Shown: piece by piece, positions 18,541-32,327 of the stretch | Layout of the letters: each line of letters starts with the position of its first letter | Position numbering within the stretch: the stretch's first letter is position 1 | NCBI GenBank assembly: GCA_907165135.1 | Contig: OU015569.1 | Span: forward strand, 12,895,146 to 12,959,145 | Direction of reading: 5' to 3' | From: Oikopleura dioica | Taxonomy: Eukaryota; Chordata; Appendicularia; Copelata; Oikopleuridae | DNA length: 64,000 nt | Position numbers and translations under genes: made by a program | The notes under the pieces: generated by a model | What the model was told of the DNA's origin: nothing | Databases searched by the model: none | What the model saw: the letters and a program-made list of their open reading frames with translations, nothing else

Positions 18541-21500
18541 CGTTATCATGAATCGCCCAAAAACGAGGTCAAAATTTTGAAATTTTGTTTTTTGCCCTTA
18601 TTTTATTTGCAGCGTTTCTTCCGTCTTCCAAGCGTCATTTTGGTTGATTCTGAGCCTCTCAAACCCAACAGAAAAAAAATTCAAAAAAAAAAATTTTTTT
18701 TCGATGGTCATCGTTATCATGAATCGCCCAAAAACGAGGTCAAAATTTTGAAAATTCGTTTTTTGTTCTAATTTTATTTGCAGCGTTTCTGCTGTCTTCC
18801 GAGCGTCATTTTGGTTGATTCTGAGCCTCTCAAACCCAACAGAAAAAAAATTCAAAAAAAAAAATTTTTTTTCGATGGTCATCGTTATCATGAATCGCCC
18901 AAAAACGAGGTCAAAATTTTAAAAGTTCGTTTTTTGCCCTAATTTTATCTGCAGCGTTTCTGCCGTCTTCCGAGCGTCATTTTGGTTGATTTTGAGCCTC
19001 TTAAACCCAACAGAAAAAAAATTCAAAAAAAAAAATTTTTTTTCGATGGTCTTCGTTATCATGAATCGCCCAAAAACGAGGTCAAAATTTTGAAATTTTG
19101 TTTTTTGCCCTTATTTTATTCACAGCGTTTCTGCTGTCTTCCGAGCGTCATTTTGGTTGATTTTGAGCCTCTCAAACCCAACAGAAAAAAAATTCAAAAA
19201 AAAAATTCTTTTTTCGATGGTCATCGTTATCATGAATCGCCCAAAAACGAGGTCAAAATTTTAAAATTTCGTTTTTTGCCCTTATTTTATTTGCAACGTT
19301 TCAACCGTCTTCCGTGCGTCATTTTGGTTGATTCTGAGCCTCTCAAACCCAACAGAAAAAAAATTCAAAAAATTTTTTTCGATGGTCATCGTTATCATGA
19401 ATCGCCCAAAAACGAGGTCAAAATTTTGAAATTACGTTTTTGCATTTGTTTTATTTGCAGCGTTTTTGCCGTCTTCCGAGCGTCATTTTGGTTGATTCTG
19501 AGCCTCTCAAACCCAACAGAAAAAATTCAAAAAATTTTTTTCGATGGTCATCGTTATCATGAATCGCCCAAAAACGAGGTCAAAATTTTGAAAATTCGTT
19601 TTTTGCCCTAATTTTATTTGCAGCGTTTCTGCCGTCTTCCGAGCGTCATTTTGGTTGATTCTGAGCTTCTCAAACCCAACAGAAAAAAAATTCAAAAAAA
19701 AAATTTTTTTTTCGATGGTCATCGTTATCATGAATCGCCCAAAAACGAGGTCAAAATTTTGAAATTTTGTTTTTTGCCCTTATTTTATTCGCAGCGTTTC
19801 TGCCGTCTTCCAAGCGTCATTTTGGTTGATTCTGAGCCTCTCAAACCCAACAGAAAAAATTCAAAGAAAAAATATTTTTTCGATGGTCATCGTTATCATG
19901 AATCGCCCAAAAACGAGGTCAAAATTTTGAAAATTCGTTTTTTGCTCTTATTTTATTTGCAGCGTTTCTGCTGTCTTCCGAGCGTCATTTTGGTTGATTC
20001 TGAGCCTCTCAAACCCAACAGAAAAAATTCAAAAATTTTTTTCGATGGTCATCGTTATCATGAATCGCCCAAAAACGAGGTCAAAATTTTAAAAATCGTT
20101 TTTTGCCCTAATTTTATCTGCAGCGTTTCTGCCGTCTTCCGAGCGTCATTTTGGTTGATTTTGAGCCTCTTAAACCCAACAGAAAAAAAATTCAAAAAAA
20201 AAAATTTTTTTTCGATGGTCTTCGTTATCATGAATCGCCCAAAAACGAGGTCAAAATTTTGAAATTTTGTTTTTTGCCCTTATTTTATTCACAGCGTTTC
20301 TGCCGTCTTCCGAGCGTCATTTTGGTTGATTTTGAGCCTCTTAAACCCAACAGAAAAAAAATTCAAAAAAAAAAATTTTTTTTTCGATGGTCATCGTTAT
20401 CATGAATCGCCCAAAAACGAGGTCAAAATTTTTAAAGTTCGTTTTTTGCCCTTATTTTATTCGCAGCGTTTCTGCCGTCTTCCAAGCGTCATTTTGGTTG
20501 ATTCTGAGCCTCTCAAACCCAACAGAAAAAAAATTCAAAAAAAAAAATTTTTTTTCGATGGTCTTCGTTATCATGAATCGCCCAAAAACGAGGTCAAAAT
20601 TTTGAAATTTCGTTTTTTGCCCTAATTTTATTTGCAGCGTTTCTGCCGTCTTCCGAGCGTCATTTTGGTTGATTCTGAGCCTCTCAAACCCAACAGAAAA
20701 AAAAACCAAAAAAAAAATTTTTTTTTCGATGGTCATCGTTATCATGAATCGCCCAAAAACGAGGTCAAAATTTTGAAAATTCGTTTTTTGCTTTAATTTT
20801 ATTTGCAGCGTTTCTGCCGTCTCCCGAGCGTCATTTTGGTTGATTTTGAGCCTCTCAAACCCAACAGAAAAAAAATTCAAAAAATTTTTTTCGATGGTCA
20901 TCGTTATCATGAATCGCCCAAAACGAGGTCAAAATTTTGAAATTTTGTTTTTTGCCCTAATTTTATTTGCAGCGTTTCTGCCGTCTTCCAAGCGTCATTT
21001 TTGTTGATTCTGAGCCTCTCAAACCCAACAGAAAAAAAATTCAAAAAAAAAATTTTTTTTCGATGGTCATCGTTATCATGAATCGCCCAAAAACGAGGTC
21101 AAAATTTTGAAATTACGTTTTTTGCATTTGTTTTATTTGCAGCGTTTTTGCCGTCTTCCGAGCGTCATTTTGGTTGATTCTGAGCCTCTCAAACCCAACA
21201 GAAAAAAAATTCAAAAAAAAAATTTTTTTTTCGATGGTCATCGTTATCATGAATCGCCCAAAAACGAGGTCAAAATTTTGAAAATTCGTTTTTTGCCCTA
21301 ATTTTATTTGCAGCGTTTCTGCCGTCTTCCGAGCGTCATTTTGGTTGATTCTGAGCTTCTCAAACCCAACAGAAAAAAAATTCAAAAAAAAAATTTTTTT
21401 TTCGATGGTCATCGTTATCATGAATCGCCCAAAAACGAGGTCAAAATTTTGAAATTTTGTTTTTTGCCCTTATTTTATTCGCAGCGTTTCTGCCGTCTTC

Positions 21501-24500
21501 CAAGCGTCATTTTGGTTGATTCTGAGCCTCTCAAACCCAACAGAAAAAAAATTCAAAGAAAAAAATATTTTTTTTCGATGGTCATCGTTATCATGAATCG
21601 CCCAAAAACGAGGTCAAAATTTTGAAAATTCGTTTTTTGCTCTTATTTTATTTGCAGCGTTTCTGCTGTCTTCCGAGCGTCATTTTGGTTGATTCTGAGC
21701 CTCTCAAACCCAACAGAAAAAAAATTCAAAAAAAAAAATTTTTTTTCGATGGTCATCGTTATCATGAATCGCCCAAAAACGAGGTCAAAATTTTAAAAAA
21801 TCGTTTTTTGCCCTAATTTTATCTGCAGCGTTTCTGCCGTCTTCCGAGCGTCATTTTGGTTGATTTTGAGCCTCTTAAACCCAACAGAAAAAAATTCAAA
21901 AAATTTTTTTCGATGGTCTTCGTTATCATGAATCGCCCAAAACGAGGTCAAAATTTTAAAATTTTGTTTTTTGCCCTTATTTTATTCACAGCGTTTCTGC
22001 CGTCTTCCGAGCGTCATTTTGGTTGATTTTGAGCCTCTTAAACCCAACAGAAAAAAAATTCAAAAAAAAAAATTTTTTTTTCGATGGTCATCGTTATCAT
22101 GAATCGCCCAAAAACGAGGTCAAAATTTTTAAAGTTCGTTTTTTGCCCTTATTTTATTCGCAGCGTTTCTGCCGTCTTCCAAGCGTCATTTTGGTTGATT
22201 CTGAGCCTCTCAAACCCAACAGAAAAAATTCAAAAAATTTTTTTCGATGGTCTCCGTTATCATGAATCGCCCAAAAACGAGGTCAAAATTTTGAAATTTC
22301 GTTTTTTGCCCTAATTTTATTTGCAGCGTTTCTGCCGTCTTCCGAGCGTCATTTTGGTTGATTCTGAGCCTCTCAAACCCAACAGAAAAAAAAACCAAAA
22401 AAAAAATTTTTTTTTCGATGGTCATCGTTATCATGAATCGCCCAAAAACGAGGTCAAAATTTTGAAATTTCGTTTTTTGCCCTAATTTTATTTGCAGAGT
22501 TTCTGCCGTTTTCCGAGCGTCATTTTGGTTGATTCTTAGCCTCTCAAACCCAACAGAAAAAAACCAAAAAATTTTTTTCGATGGTCATCGTTATCATGAA
22601 TCGCCCAAAAACGAGGTCAAAATTTTGAAAATTCGTTTTTTGCTCTTATTTTTTGATGCAGCGTTTCTGCTGTCTTCCGAGCGTCATTTTGGTTGATTCT
22701 GAGCCTCTCAAACCCAACAGAAAAAATTCAAAAAATTTTTTTCGATGGTCATCGTTATCATGAATCGCCCAAAAACGAGGTCAAAATTTTAAAACTTCGT
22801 TTTTTGCCCTTATTTTATCTGCAGCGTTTCTGCCGTCTTCCGAGCGTCATTTTGGTTGATTTTGAGCCTCTTAAACCCAACAGAAAAAAGTTCAAAAAAT
22901 TTTTTTTCGATGGTCTTCGTTATCATGAATCGCCCAAAAACGAGGTCAAAATTTTGAAATTTTGTTTTTTGCCCTTATTTTATTCGCAGCGTTTCTGCCG
23001 TCTTCCGAGCGTCATTTTGGTTGATTTTGAGCCTCTTAAACCCAACAGAAAAAAAATTCAAAAAAAAAAATTTTTTTTTCGATGGTCATCGTTATCATGA
23101 ATCGCCCAAAAACGAGGTCAAAATTTTTAAAGTTCGTTTTTTGCCCTAATTATATTTGCAGCGTTTCTGCCGTCTTCCAAGAGTCATTTAGGTAGATTCT
23201 GAGCCTCTCAAACCGAACAGAAAAAATTCAAAAAATTTTTTTCGATGGTCATCGTTATCATGAATCGCCCAAAAACGAGGTCAAAATTTTGAAAATTCGT
23301 TTTTTGCCCTAATTTTATTTGCAGCGTTTCTGCCGTCTTCCGAGCGTCATTTTGGTTGATTCTGAGCCTCTCAAACCCAACAGAAAACCAAAAAAATTTT
23401 TTTCGATGGTCATCGTTATCATGAATCGCCCAAAAACGAGGTCAAAATTTTGAAAATTCGTTTTTTGCCCTAATTTTATTTGCAGAGTTTCTGCCGTTCT
23501 CCGAGCGTCATTTTGGTTGATTCTGAGTCTCTCAAACCCAACAGAAAACCAAAAAATTTTTTTCGATGGTCATCGTTATCATGAATCGCCCAAAAACGAG
23601 GTCAAAATTTTGAAATTTCGTTTTTTGCATTTATTTTATTTGCAGCGTTTCTGCCGTCTTCCGAGCGTCATTTTGGTTGATTCTGAGCCTCTCAAACCCA
23701 ACAGAAAAAATTCAAAAATTTTTTTTCGATGGTCATCGTTATCATGAATCGCCCAAAAACGAGGTCAAAATTTTGAAAATTCGTTTTTTGCCCTAATTTT
23801 ATTTGCAGCGTTTCTGCCGTCTTCCGAGCGTCATTTTGGTTGATTCTGAGCTTCTCAAACCCAACAGAAAAAAAATTCAAAAAAATAAATTTTTTTTTCG
23901 ATGGTCATCGTTATCATGAATCGCCCAAAAACGAGGTCAAAATTTTGAAAATTCGTTTTTTGCCCTAATTTTATTTGCAGCGTTTCTGCCGTCTTCCGAG
24001 CGTCATTTTGGTTGATTCTGAGCTTCTCAAACCCAACAGAAAAAAAATTCAAAAAATTTTTTTTCGATGGTCATCGTTATCATGAATCGCCCAAAAACGA
24101 GGTCAAAATTTTGAAATTTTGTTTTTTGCCCTTATTTTATTCGCAGCGTTTCTGCCGTCTTCCAAGCGTCATTTTGGTTGATTCTGAGCCTCTCAAACCC
24201 AACAGAAAAAAATTCAAAGAAAAATATTTTTTCGATGGTCATCGTTATCATGAATCGCCCAAAAACGAGGTCAAAATTTTGAAAATTCGTTTTTTGCTCT
24301 TATTTTATTTGCAGCGTTTCTGCTGTCTTCCGAGCGTCATTTTGGTTGATTCTGAGCCTCTCAAACCCAACAGAAAAAATTCAAAAAATTTTTTTTCGAT
24401 GGTCATCGTTATCATGAATCGCCCAAAAACGAGGTCAAAATTTTAAAGTTCGTTTTTTGCCCTAATTTTATCTGCAGCGTTTCTGCCGTCTTCCGAGCGT

Positions 24501-27184
24501 CATTTTGGTTGATTTTGAGCCTCTTAAACCCAACAGAAAAAATTCAAAAAATTTTTTTTCGATGGTCTTCGTTATCATGAATCGCCCAAAACGAGGTCAA
24601 AATTTTAAAATTTTGTTTTTTGCCCTTATTTTATTCACAGCGTTTCTGCCGTCTTCCGAGCGTCATTTTGGTTGATTTTGAGCCTCTTAAACCCAACAGA
24701 AAAAATTCAAAAAATTTTTTTCGATGGTCATCGTTATCATGAATCGCCCAAAAACGAGGTCAAAATTTTTAAAGTTCGTTTTTGCCCTTATTTTATTCGC
24801 AGCGTTTCTGCCGTCTTCCAAGCGTCATTTTGGTTGATTCTGAGCCTCTCAAACCCAACAGAAAAAATTCAAAAAATTTTTTTTCGATGGTCTTCGTTAT
24901 CATGAATCGCCCAAAAACGAGGTCAAAATTTTGAAATTTCGTTTTTTGCCCTAATTTTATTTGCAGCGTTTCTGCCGTCTTCCGAGCGTCATTTTGGTTG
25001 ATTCTGAGCCTCTCAAACCCAACAGAAAACCAAAAATTTTTTTCGATGGTCATCGTTATCATGAATCGCCCAAAAACGAGGTCAAAATTTTGAAATTTCG
25101 TTTTTTGCCCTAATTTTATTTGCAGAGTTTCTGCCGTTTTCCGAGCGTCATTTTGGTTGATTCTGAGCCTCTCAAACCCAACAGAAAAAAAAAAAATTTT
25201 TTTTCGATGGTCATCGTTATCATGAATCGCCCAAAAACGAGGTCAAAATTTTGAAAATTCGTTTTTTGCTCTTATTTTTTGATGCAGCGTTTCTGCTGTC
25301 TTCCGAGCGTCATTTTGGTTGATTCTGAGCCTCTCAAACCCAACAGAAAAAATTCAAAAAAATTTTTTTCGATGGTCATCGTTATCATGAATCGCCCAAA
25401 AACGAGGTCAAAATTTTAAAAGTTCGTTTTTTGCCCTTATTTTATCTGCAGCGTTTCTGCCGTCTTCCGAGCGTCATTTTGGTTGATTTTGAGCCTCTTA
25501 AACCCAACAGAAAAAAAATTCAAAAAAAAAAATTTTTTTTCGATGGTCTTCGTTATCATGAATCGCCCAAAAACGAGGTCAAAATTTTGAAATTTTGTTT
25601 TTTGCCCTTATTTTATTCGCAGCGTTTCTGCCGTCTTCCGAGCGTCATTTTGGTTGATTTTGAGCCTCTTAAACCCAACAGAAAAAATTCAAAAAAATTT
25701 TTTTCGATGGTCATCGTTATCATGAATCGCCCAAAAACGAGGTCAAAATTTTTAAAGTTCGTTTTTTGCCCTAATTTTATTTGCAGCGTTTCTGCCGTCT
25801 TCCAAGAGTCATTTAGGTAGATTCTGAGCCTCTCAAACCGAACAGAAAAAATTCAAAAAATTTTTTTTCGATGGTCATCGTTATCATGAATCGCCCAAAA
25901 ACGAGGTCAAAATTTTGAAAATTCGTTTTTGCCCTAATTTTATTTGCAGCGTTTCTGCCGTCTTCCGAGCGTCATTTTGGTTGATTCTGAGCCTCTCAAA
26001 CCCAACAGAAAAAAAAACCAAAAAAAAAAATTTTTTTTTCGATGGTCATCGTTATCATGAATCGCCCAAAAACGAGGTCAAAATTTTGAAAATTCGTTTT
26101 TTGCCCTAATTTTATTTGCAGAGTTTCTGCCGTTTTCCGAGCGTCATTTTGGTTGATTCTGAGTCTCTCAAACCCAACAGAAAACCAAAAAAATTTTTTT
26201 CGATGGTCATCGTTATCATGAATCGCCCAAAAACGAGGTCAAAATTTTGAAATTTCGTTTTTTGCATTTATTTTATTTGCAGCGTTTCTGCCGTCTTCCG
26301 AGCGTCATTATGGTTGATTCTGAGCCTCTCAAACCCAACAGAAAAAAAATTCAAAAAAAAAAATTTTTTTTTCGATGGTCATCGTTATCATGAATCGCCC
26401 AAAAACGAGGTCAAAATTTTGAAATTTTGTTTTTTGCCCTTATTTTATTCGCAGCGTTTCTGCCGTCTTCCAAGCGTCATTTTGGTTGATTCTGAGCCTC
26501 TCAAACCCAACAGAAAAAAAATTCAAAAAAAAATTTTTTTTTTCGATGGTCATCGTTATCATGAATCGCCCAAAAACGAGGTCAAAATTTTGAAAATTCG
26601 TTTTTTGCTCTAATTTTTTTTGCAGCGTTTCTGCTGTCTTCCGAGCGTCATTTTGGTTAATTCTGAGCCTCTCAAACCCAACAGAAAAAAAATTCAAAAA
26701 AAAAAATTTTTTTTCGATGGTCATCGTTATCATGAATCGCCCAAAAACGAGGTCAAAATTTTAAAAGTTCGTTTTTTGCCCTAATTTTATCTGCAGCGTT
26801 TCTGCCGTCTTCCGAGCGTCATTTTGGTTGATTTTGAGCCTCTTAAACCCAAAAGAAAAAAAATTCAAAAAATTTTTTTCGATGGTCATCGTTATCATGA
26901 ATCGCCCAAAAACGAGGTCAAAATTTTGAAATTTTGTTTTTTGCCCTTATTTTATTCACAGCGTTTCTGCCGTCTTCCGAGCGTCATTTTGGTTGATTTT
27001 GAGCCTCTTAAACCCAACAGAAAAAATTCAAAAAATTTTTTTTCGATGGTCATCGTTATCATGAATCGCCCAAAAACGAGGTCAAAATTTTGAAAGTTCG
27101 TTTTTTGCCCTAATTTTATTTGCAGCGTTTCTGCCGTCTTCCGAGCGTCATTTTGGTTGATTCTGAGCCTCTCAAACCCAACAG

Positions 27185-28110
27185 AAAAAAAATTCAAAAA
27201 AAAATTCAAAAAAGGTCAAAATTAATAAAAATTCGTTTTTTGCTTTAATTTTATTTGCAGCGTTTTTTCGATGGTCATCGTTATCATGAATCGCCCAAAA
27301 ACGAGGTCAAAATTTTGAAAATTCGTTTTTTGCCCTAATTTTATTTGCAGCGTTTCTGCCGTCTTCCGAGCGTCATTTTGGTTGATTCTGAGCCTCTCAA
27401 ACCCAACAGAAAAAACCAAAAAATTTTTTTCGATGGTCATCGTTAAAATTCAAAATTTTGAAAAAAAAGCGTTTCTTTTTCGATGGTCGATGGTCATCGT
27501 TATCATGAATCGCCCAAAAACGAGGTCAAAATTTTGAAATTTCGTTTTTTGCCCTAATTTTATTTGCAGCGTTTCTGCCGTCTTCCGAGCGTCATTTTGG
27601 TTGATTCTGAGCCTCTCAAACCCAACAGAAAAAATTCAAAAAATTTTTTTTCGATGGTCATCGTTATCATGAATCGCCCAAAAACGAGGTCAAAATTTTG
27701 AAATTTCGATGGTTTTTTGCCCAAAATTTTAAAATTTTATTTGCAGCGTTTCTGCCGTCTTCCGAGCGTCATTTTGGTTGATTCTGAGCCTCTCAAACCC
27801 AACAGAAAAAAATTCAGCCTCTTAAACCCAACAGAAAAAAAAAATTTTTTTTCGATGGTCATCGTTATCATGAATCGCCCAAAAACGAGGTCAAAATTTT
27901 GAAATTTTGTTTTTTGCATGAATCGCCCAAAAACGAGGTCAAAATTTTTAAAGTTCGTTTTTTGCCTTAATTTTATTTGCAGCGTTTCTGCCGTCTTCCG
28001 AGCGTCATTTTGGTTGATTTTGCCTATTTTATTTTATTTGCAGCGTTTCTGCCGTCTTCCGAGCGTCATTTTGGTTGATTCTGAGCCTCTCAAACCCAAC
28101 AATGAGCCTC
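27185..28110 (+). repeat. Scrambled satellite B units
   Basis: Units here are truncated, fused and partly repeated. An extra AAAAATTCAAAAAAGGTC joint lies near 27200, GCGTTTTTTCGATGG near 27260, and a doubled CGATGGTCGATGGTC near 27480. TTTCGATGGTTTTTTGCCC lies near 27706, a duplicated AGCCTCTTAAACCC at about 27815 and again near 28105, and a TTTGCATGAATCGCCC joint near 27912. Normal unit order resumes on both sides. Breakpoints fall at short shared words or homopolymers, as in microhomology-mediated template switching. Misassembly cannot be excluded. Confidence 0.75.
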
Positions 28111-31100
28111 TTAAACCCAACAGAAAAAATCATAAAAATTTTTTTCGATGGTCGTCGTTATCATGAATCGCCCACAAACGAGGTCAAAATTTTGAAATTT
28201 TGTTTTTTGCCCTTATTTTTTTTGCAGCGTTTCTGCTGTCTTCCGAGCGTCATTTTGGTTAATTCTGAGCCTCTCAAACCCAACAGAAAAAATTCAAAAA
28301 ATTTTTTTCGATGGTCATCGTTATCATGAATCGCCCAAAAACGAGGTCAAAATTTTAAAAGTTCGTTTTTTGCCCTAATTTTATCTGCAGCGTTTCTGCC
28401 GTCTTCCGAGCGTCATTTTGGTTGATTTTGAGCCTCTTAAACCCAAAAGAAAAAATTCAAAAAATTTTTTTCGATGGTCATCGTTATCATGAATCGCCCA
28501 AAAACGAGGTCAAAATTTTGAAATTTTGTTTTTTGCCCTTATTTTATTCACAGCGTTTCTGCCGTCTTCCGAGCGTCATTTTGGTTGATTTTGAGCCTCT
28601 TAAACCCAACAGAAAAAAAATTCAAAAAAAAAAATTTTTTTTTCGATGGTCATCGTTATCATGAATCGCCCAAAAACGAGGTCAAAATTTTTAAAGTTCG
28701 TTTTTTGCCTTAATTTTATTTGCAGCGTTTCTGCCGTCTTCCGAGCGTCATTTTGGTTGATTCTGAGCCTCTCAAACCCAACAGAACAAAAATTCAAAAA
28801 AAAAATTCTTTTTTCGATGGTCTTCGTTATCATGAATCGCCAAAAAACGAGGTCAAAATTAAAAAAAATTCGTTTTTTGCTTTAATTTTATTTGCAGCGT
28901 TTCTGCCGTCTCCCGAGCGTCATTTTGGTTGATTTTGAGCCTCTCAAACCCAACAGAAAAAAAATTCAAAAAAAAAATTTTTTTTCGATGGTCATCGTTA
29001 TCATGAATCGCCCAAAAACGAGGTCAAAATTTTGAAATTTTGTTTTTTGCCCTAATTTTATTTGCAGCGTTTCTGCCGTCTTCCAAGCGTCATTTTGGTT
29101 GATTATGAGCCTCTTAAACCCAACAGAAAAAAAAATCATAAAAAAAAATTTTTTTTCGATGGTCGTCGTTATCATGAATCGCCCACAAACGAGGTCAAAA
29201 TTTTGAAATTTTGTTTTTTGCCCTTATTTTATTCGCAGCGTTTCTGCCGTCTTCCAAGCGTCATTTTGGTTGATTCTGAGCCTCTCAAACCCAACAGAAA
29301 AAATTCAATAAAAAATTTTTTTCGATGGTCATCGTTATCATGAATCGCCCAAAAACATGGTCAAAATTTTAAAAATTCGTTTTTTGCCCTAATTATATTT
29401 GCAGCGTTTCTGCCGTCTTCCGAGCGTCATTTTGGTTGATTCTGAGCCTCTCAAACCCAACAGAAAAAATTCAAAAAATTTTTTTCGATGGTCATCGTTA
29501 TCATGAATCGCCCAAAAACGAGGTCAAAATTTTGAAATTTCGTTTTTTGCATTTATTTTATTTGCAGCGTTTCTGCCGTCTCCCGAGCGTCATTTTGGTT
29601 GATTTTGAGCCTCTCAAACCCAACAGAAAAAATTCAAAAAAAAAATTTTTTTTCGATGGTCATCGTTATCATGAATCGCCCAAAAACGAGGTCAAAATTT
29701 TGAAAATTCGTTTTTTGCCCTAATTTTATTTGCAGCGTTTCTGCCGTCTTCCGAGCGTCATTTAGGTAGATTCTGAGCCTCTCAAACCAAACAGAAAAAA
29801 TTCAAAAAATTTTTTTCGATGGTCATCGTTATCATGAATCGCCCAAAAACGAGGTCAAAATTTTGAAATTTCGTTTTTTGCCCTAATTTTATTTGCAGCG
29901 TTTCTGCTGTCTTCCGAGCGTCATTTTGGTTGATTCTGAGCCTCTCAAACCCAACAGAAAAAATTCAAAAAAATTTTTTTCGATGGTCATCGTTATCATG
30001 AATCGCCCAAAAACGAGGTCAAAATTTTAAAAATTCGTTTTTTGCCTTAATTTTATTTGCAGCGTTTCTGCCGTCTTCCGAGCGTAATTTTGGTTGATTT
30101 TGAGCCTCTCAAACCCAACAGAAAAAATTCAAAAAATTTTTTTCGATGGTCATCGTTATCATGAATCGCCCAAAAACGAGGTCAAAATTTTGAAAATTCG
30201 TTTTTTGCCCTAATTTTATTTGCAGCGTTTCTGCCGTCTTCCGAGCGTCATTTAGGTAGATTCTGAGCCTCTCAAACCAAACAGAAAAATTCAAAAATTT
30301 TTTTTCGATGGTCATCGTTATCATGAATCGCCCAAAAACGAGGTCAAAATTTTGAAATTTCGTTTTTTGCCCTAATTTTATTTGCAGCGTTTCTGCTGTC
30401 TTCCGAGCGTCATTTTGGTTGATTCTGAGCCTCTCAAACCCAACAGAAAAAATTCAAAAAATTTTTTTCGATGGTCATCGTTATCATGAATCGCCCAAAA
30501 ACGAGGTCAAAATTTTAAAAATTCGTTTTTTGCCTTAATTTTATTTGCAGCGTTTCTGCCGTCTCCCGAGCGTAATTTTGGTTGATTTTGAGCCTCTCAA
30601 ACCCAACAGAAAAAATTCAAAAAATTTTTTTCGATGGTCATCGTTATCATGAATCGCCCAAAAACGAGGTCAAAATTTTAAAAGTTCGTTTTTTGCCTTA
30701 ATTTTATTTGCAGCGTTTCTGCCGTCTCCCGAGCGTAATTTTGGTTGATTTTGAGCCTCTCAAACCCAACAGAAAAAATTCAAAAAAATTTTTTTCGATG
30801 GTCATCGTTATCATGAATCGCCCAAAAACGAGGTCAAAATTTTGAAAATTCGTTATTTGCCCTAATTTTATTTGCAGCGTTTCTGCCGTCTTCCAAGCGT
30901 CATTTAGGTAGATTCTGAGCCTCTCAAACCAAACAGAAAAAAAATTCAAAAAATTTTTTTTCGATGGTCATCGTTATCATGAATCGCCCAAAAACGAGGT
31001 CAAAATTTTGAAAATTCGTTTTTTGCCCTAATTTTATTTGCAGCGTTTCTGCCGTCTTCCGAGCGTCATTTTGGTTGATTCTGAGCCTCTCAAACCCAAC

Positions 31101-31132
31101 AGAAAAAAAAACCAAAAAATTTTTTTTCGATG

Positions 31133-31137
31133 GTCAT
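31133..31137. repeat. Target-site duplication (left) of element 2, GTCAT
   Basis: The satellite ends CGATGGTCAT and the element begins TGATATCC. The same GTCAT follows the element at 39129. This is the same unit position as the element 1 insertion. Confidence 0.95.
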
Positions 31138-32327
31138 TGATATCCTTAGGGAACAACGCCTCAAGCAACACAAAAATTTATTTCACGGCCAAGTATTTAC
31201 GTCAATTCGGTTCTACGTTGGTTTAAATTTGTCTTGTCAGCTTGGTATCACCAAATTGATCAGACATTTTTTCAAAAATCATTTCACGATATTCTTCTCA
31301 AAATGAAAAGATGGTCAGTTTTTACGAGCCAGATTGACCCAAAATTGTCTTATCATCATGTCATCTCTTTACGATTTCTACTTTTATCATTGGAATGCTC
31401 ATATGCTCTCATCATAATGCGATCTGACGTCAATTCATCAAAAATATGCAATTCGCAAAACCGCATGTTTAATCTATTTATTGATATTTCTTATCATTGC
31501 TTTGCGATTTTAAAGTTCGATTATTGACAGTACATACGATTCAATGTCTACAACAGAACAGCCGTCAACACCTTCTTCAACAACAACAACTCCAACGAGC
31601 AGATAAACCGTCGTATCATCTCGGTGCCGTGGGGTCGGACAAACTCTCTGTCAGTGCGTCCGCTTGTCGCAAACTAGCTCATCCGTAAGAGAAGATACGG
31701 TGCGAACCGCGACAGTAACTTCCCCGGGTATGTTCCTTGGAATTTGCTTCTTCTATGATTTCAATTTTGATAAATTTATTTTATAAAATCCTGACCAAAT
31801 TTTATTCAATTTATTTGTTAAAATTTTGTATATATTCTTTTACTTTTCTCATCCTTTATTTATTTCAATCATAATTAACAGTCACTTCTACGGTCACATA
31901 GTGAGAAGTTTAAGTGGCTGTTATTATTTTCTGCTTTTTATTATGAAAAATAATTAATTGGCGTTTTATCTCGTCACGCGCGGCGCCGGCTCCCGAAACC
32001 TTTGAAAATAACTTGCTTGGCAAGTTCGACCAGCTCCTCTTCCGAAAAGAAATCGATCCGAAAGGATTTCCCGCAAGAAAAACCGCTAAAAGAAGCCACG
32101 GGCTCTCTTCCTTGTTTTCGAAAGAAAAATTGTTTTTCAAAAACAACCGCTTGTTCAAAAACACTGATCGAATCTCGCTGCTATTTAACCCCGCGTCGCG
32201 CCTTTTTCCGTCATTCAAATCACAAATAAAACCACGCAAATTTAAAATTTGATTCTCGTTATTTTCGCTTGGCATTCTAGAGTTAGAGATCGAGCAAAAT
32301 TCCTGCAGGACAGCCGCTTCCGTATCA
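31138..32327 (+). repeat. Element 2 5' LTR
   Basis: This 1190-bp LTR begins TGATATCC and ends CCGTATCA. It differs from the 3' LTR only in run lengths (A-run near 31174, T-run near 31266, C-run near 31722, A-run near 31946). A TATA-like box lies at 31782-31789. The final A is also the first base of the candidate gag ATG. Antisense and sense frames of 75-160 codons inside the LTR are not considered genes. Confidence 0.94.
31782..31789 (+). promoter_or_regulatory. TATA-like box, element 2 5' LTR
   Basis: TATAAAAT in the middle of the LTR, in an AT-rich stretch. Other AT-rich words lie nearby, so the assignment is weak. Confidence 0.3.

Larger units (their letters stand above)
18536..31137 (+). 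repeat. Satellite B array, segment 2
   Basis: About 76 further copies in the same orientation continue the array broken by element 1. Variant markers show higher-order structure. The GAGCTTCTCAAAC variant at 19661 recurs at 21351 (1690 bp), and the nearby AAAGAAAAATATTTTTT variant recurs at about 19863, 21555 and 24216. The CTTCGTTATC variant and the ATCTGCAG variant also recur in blocks. Blocks of roughly ten units have therefore been copied. One scrambled stretch (27185-28110) is listed separately. No gene is supported; the long frames on both strands follow the repeat. Confidence 0.95.

Noticed and set aside
18982-20262. Open frames of 150-214 codons in satellite B with repeated FFDGHRYHESPKNEV motifs
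   Set aside because: They follow the tandem unit, occur on both strands, and break wherever an A/T run changes length. There is no sign of protein-level constraint.
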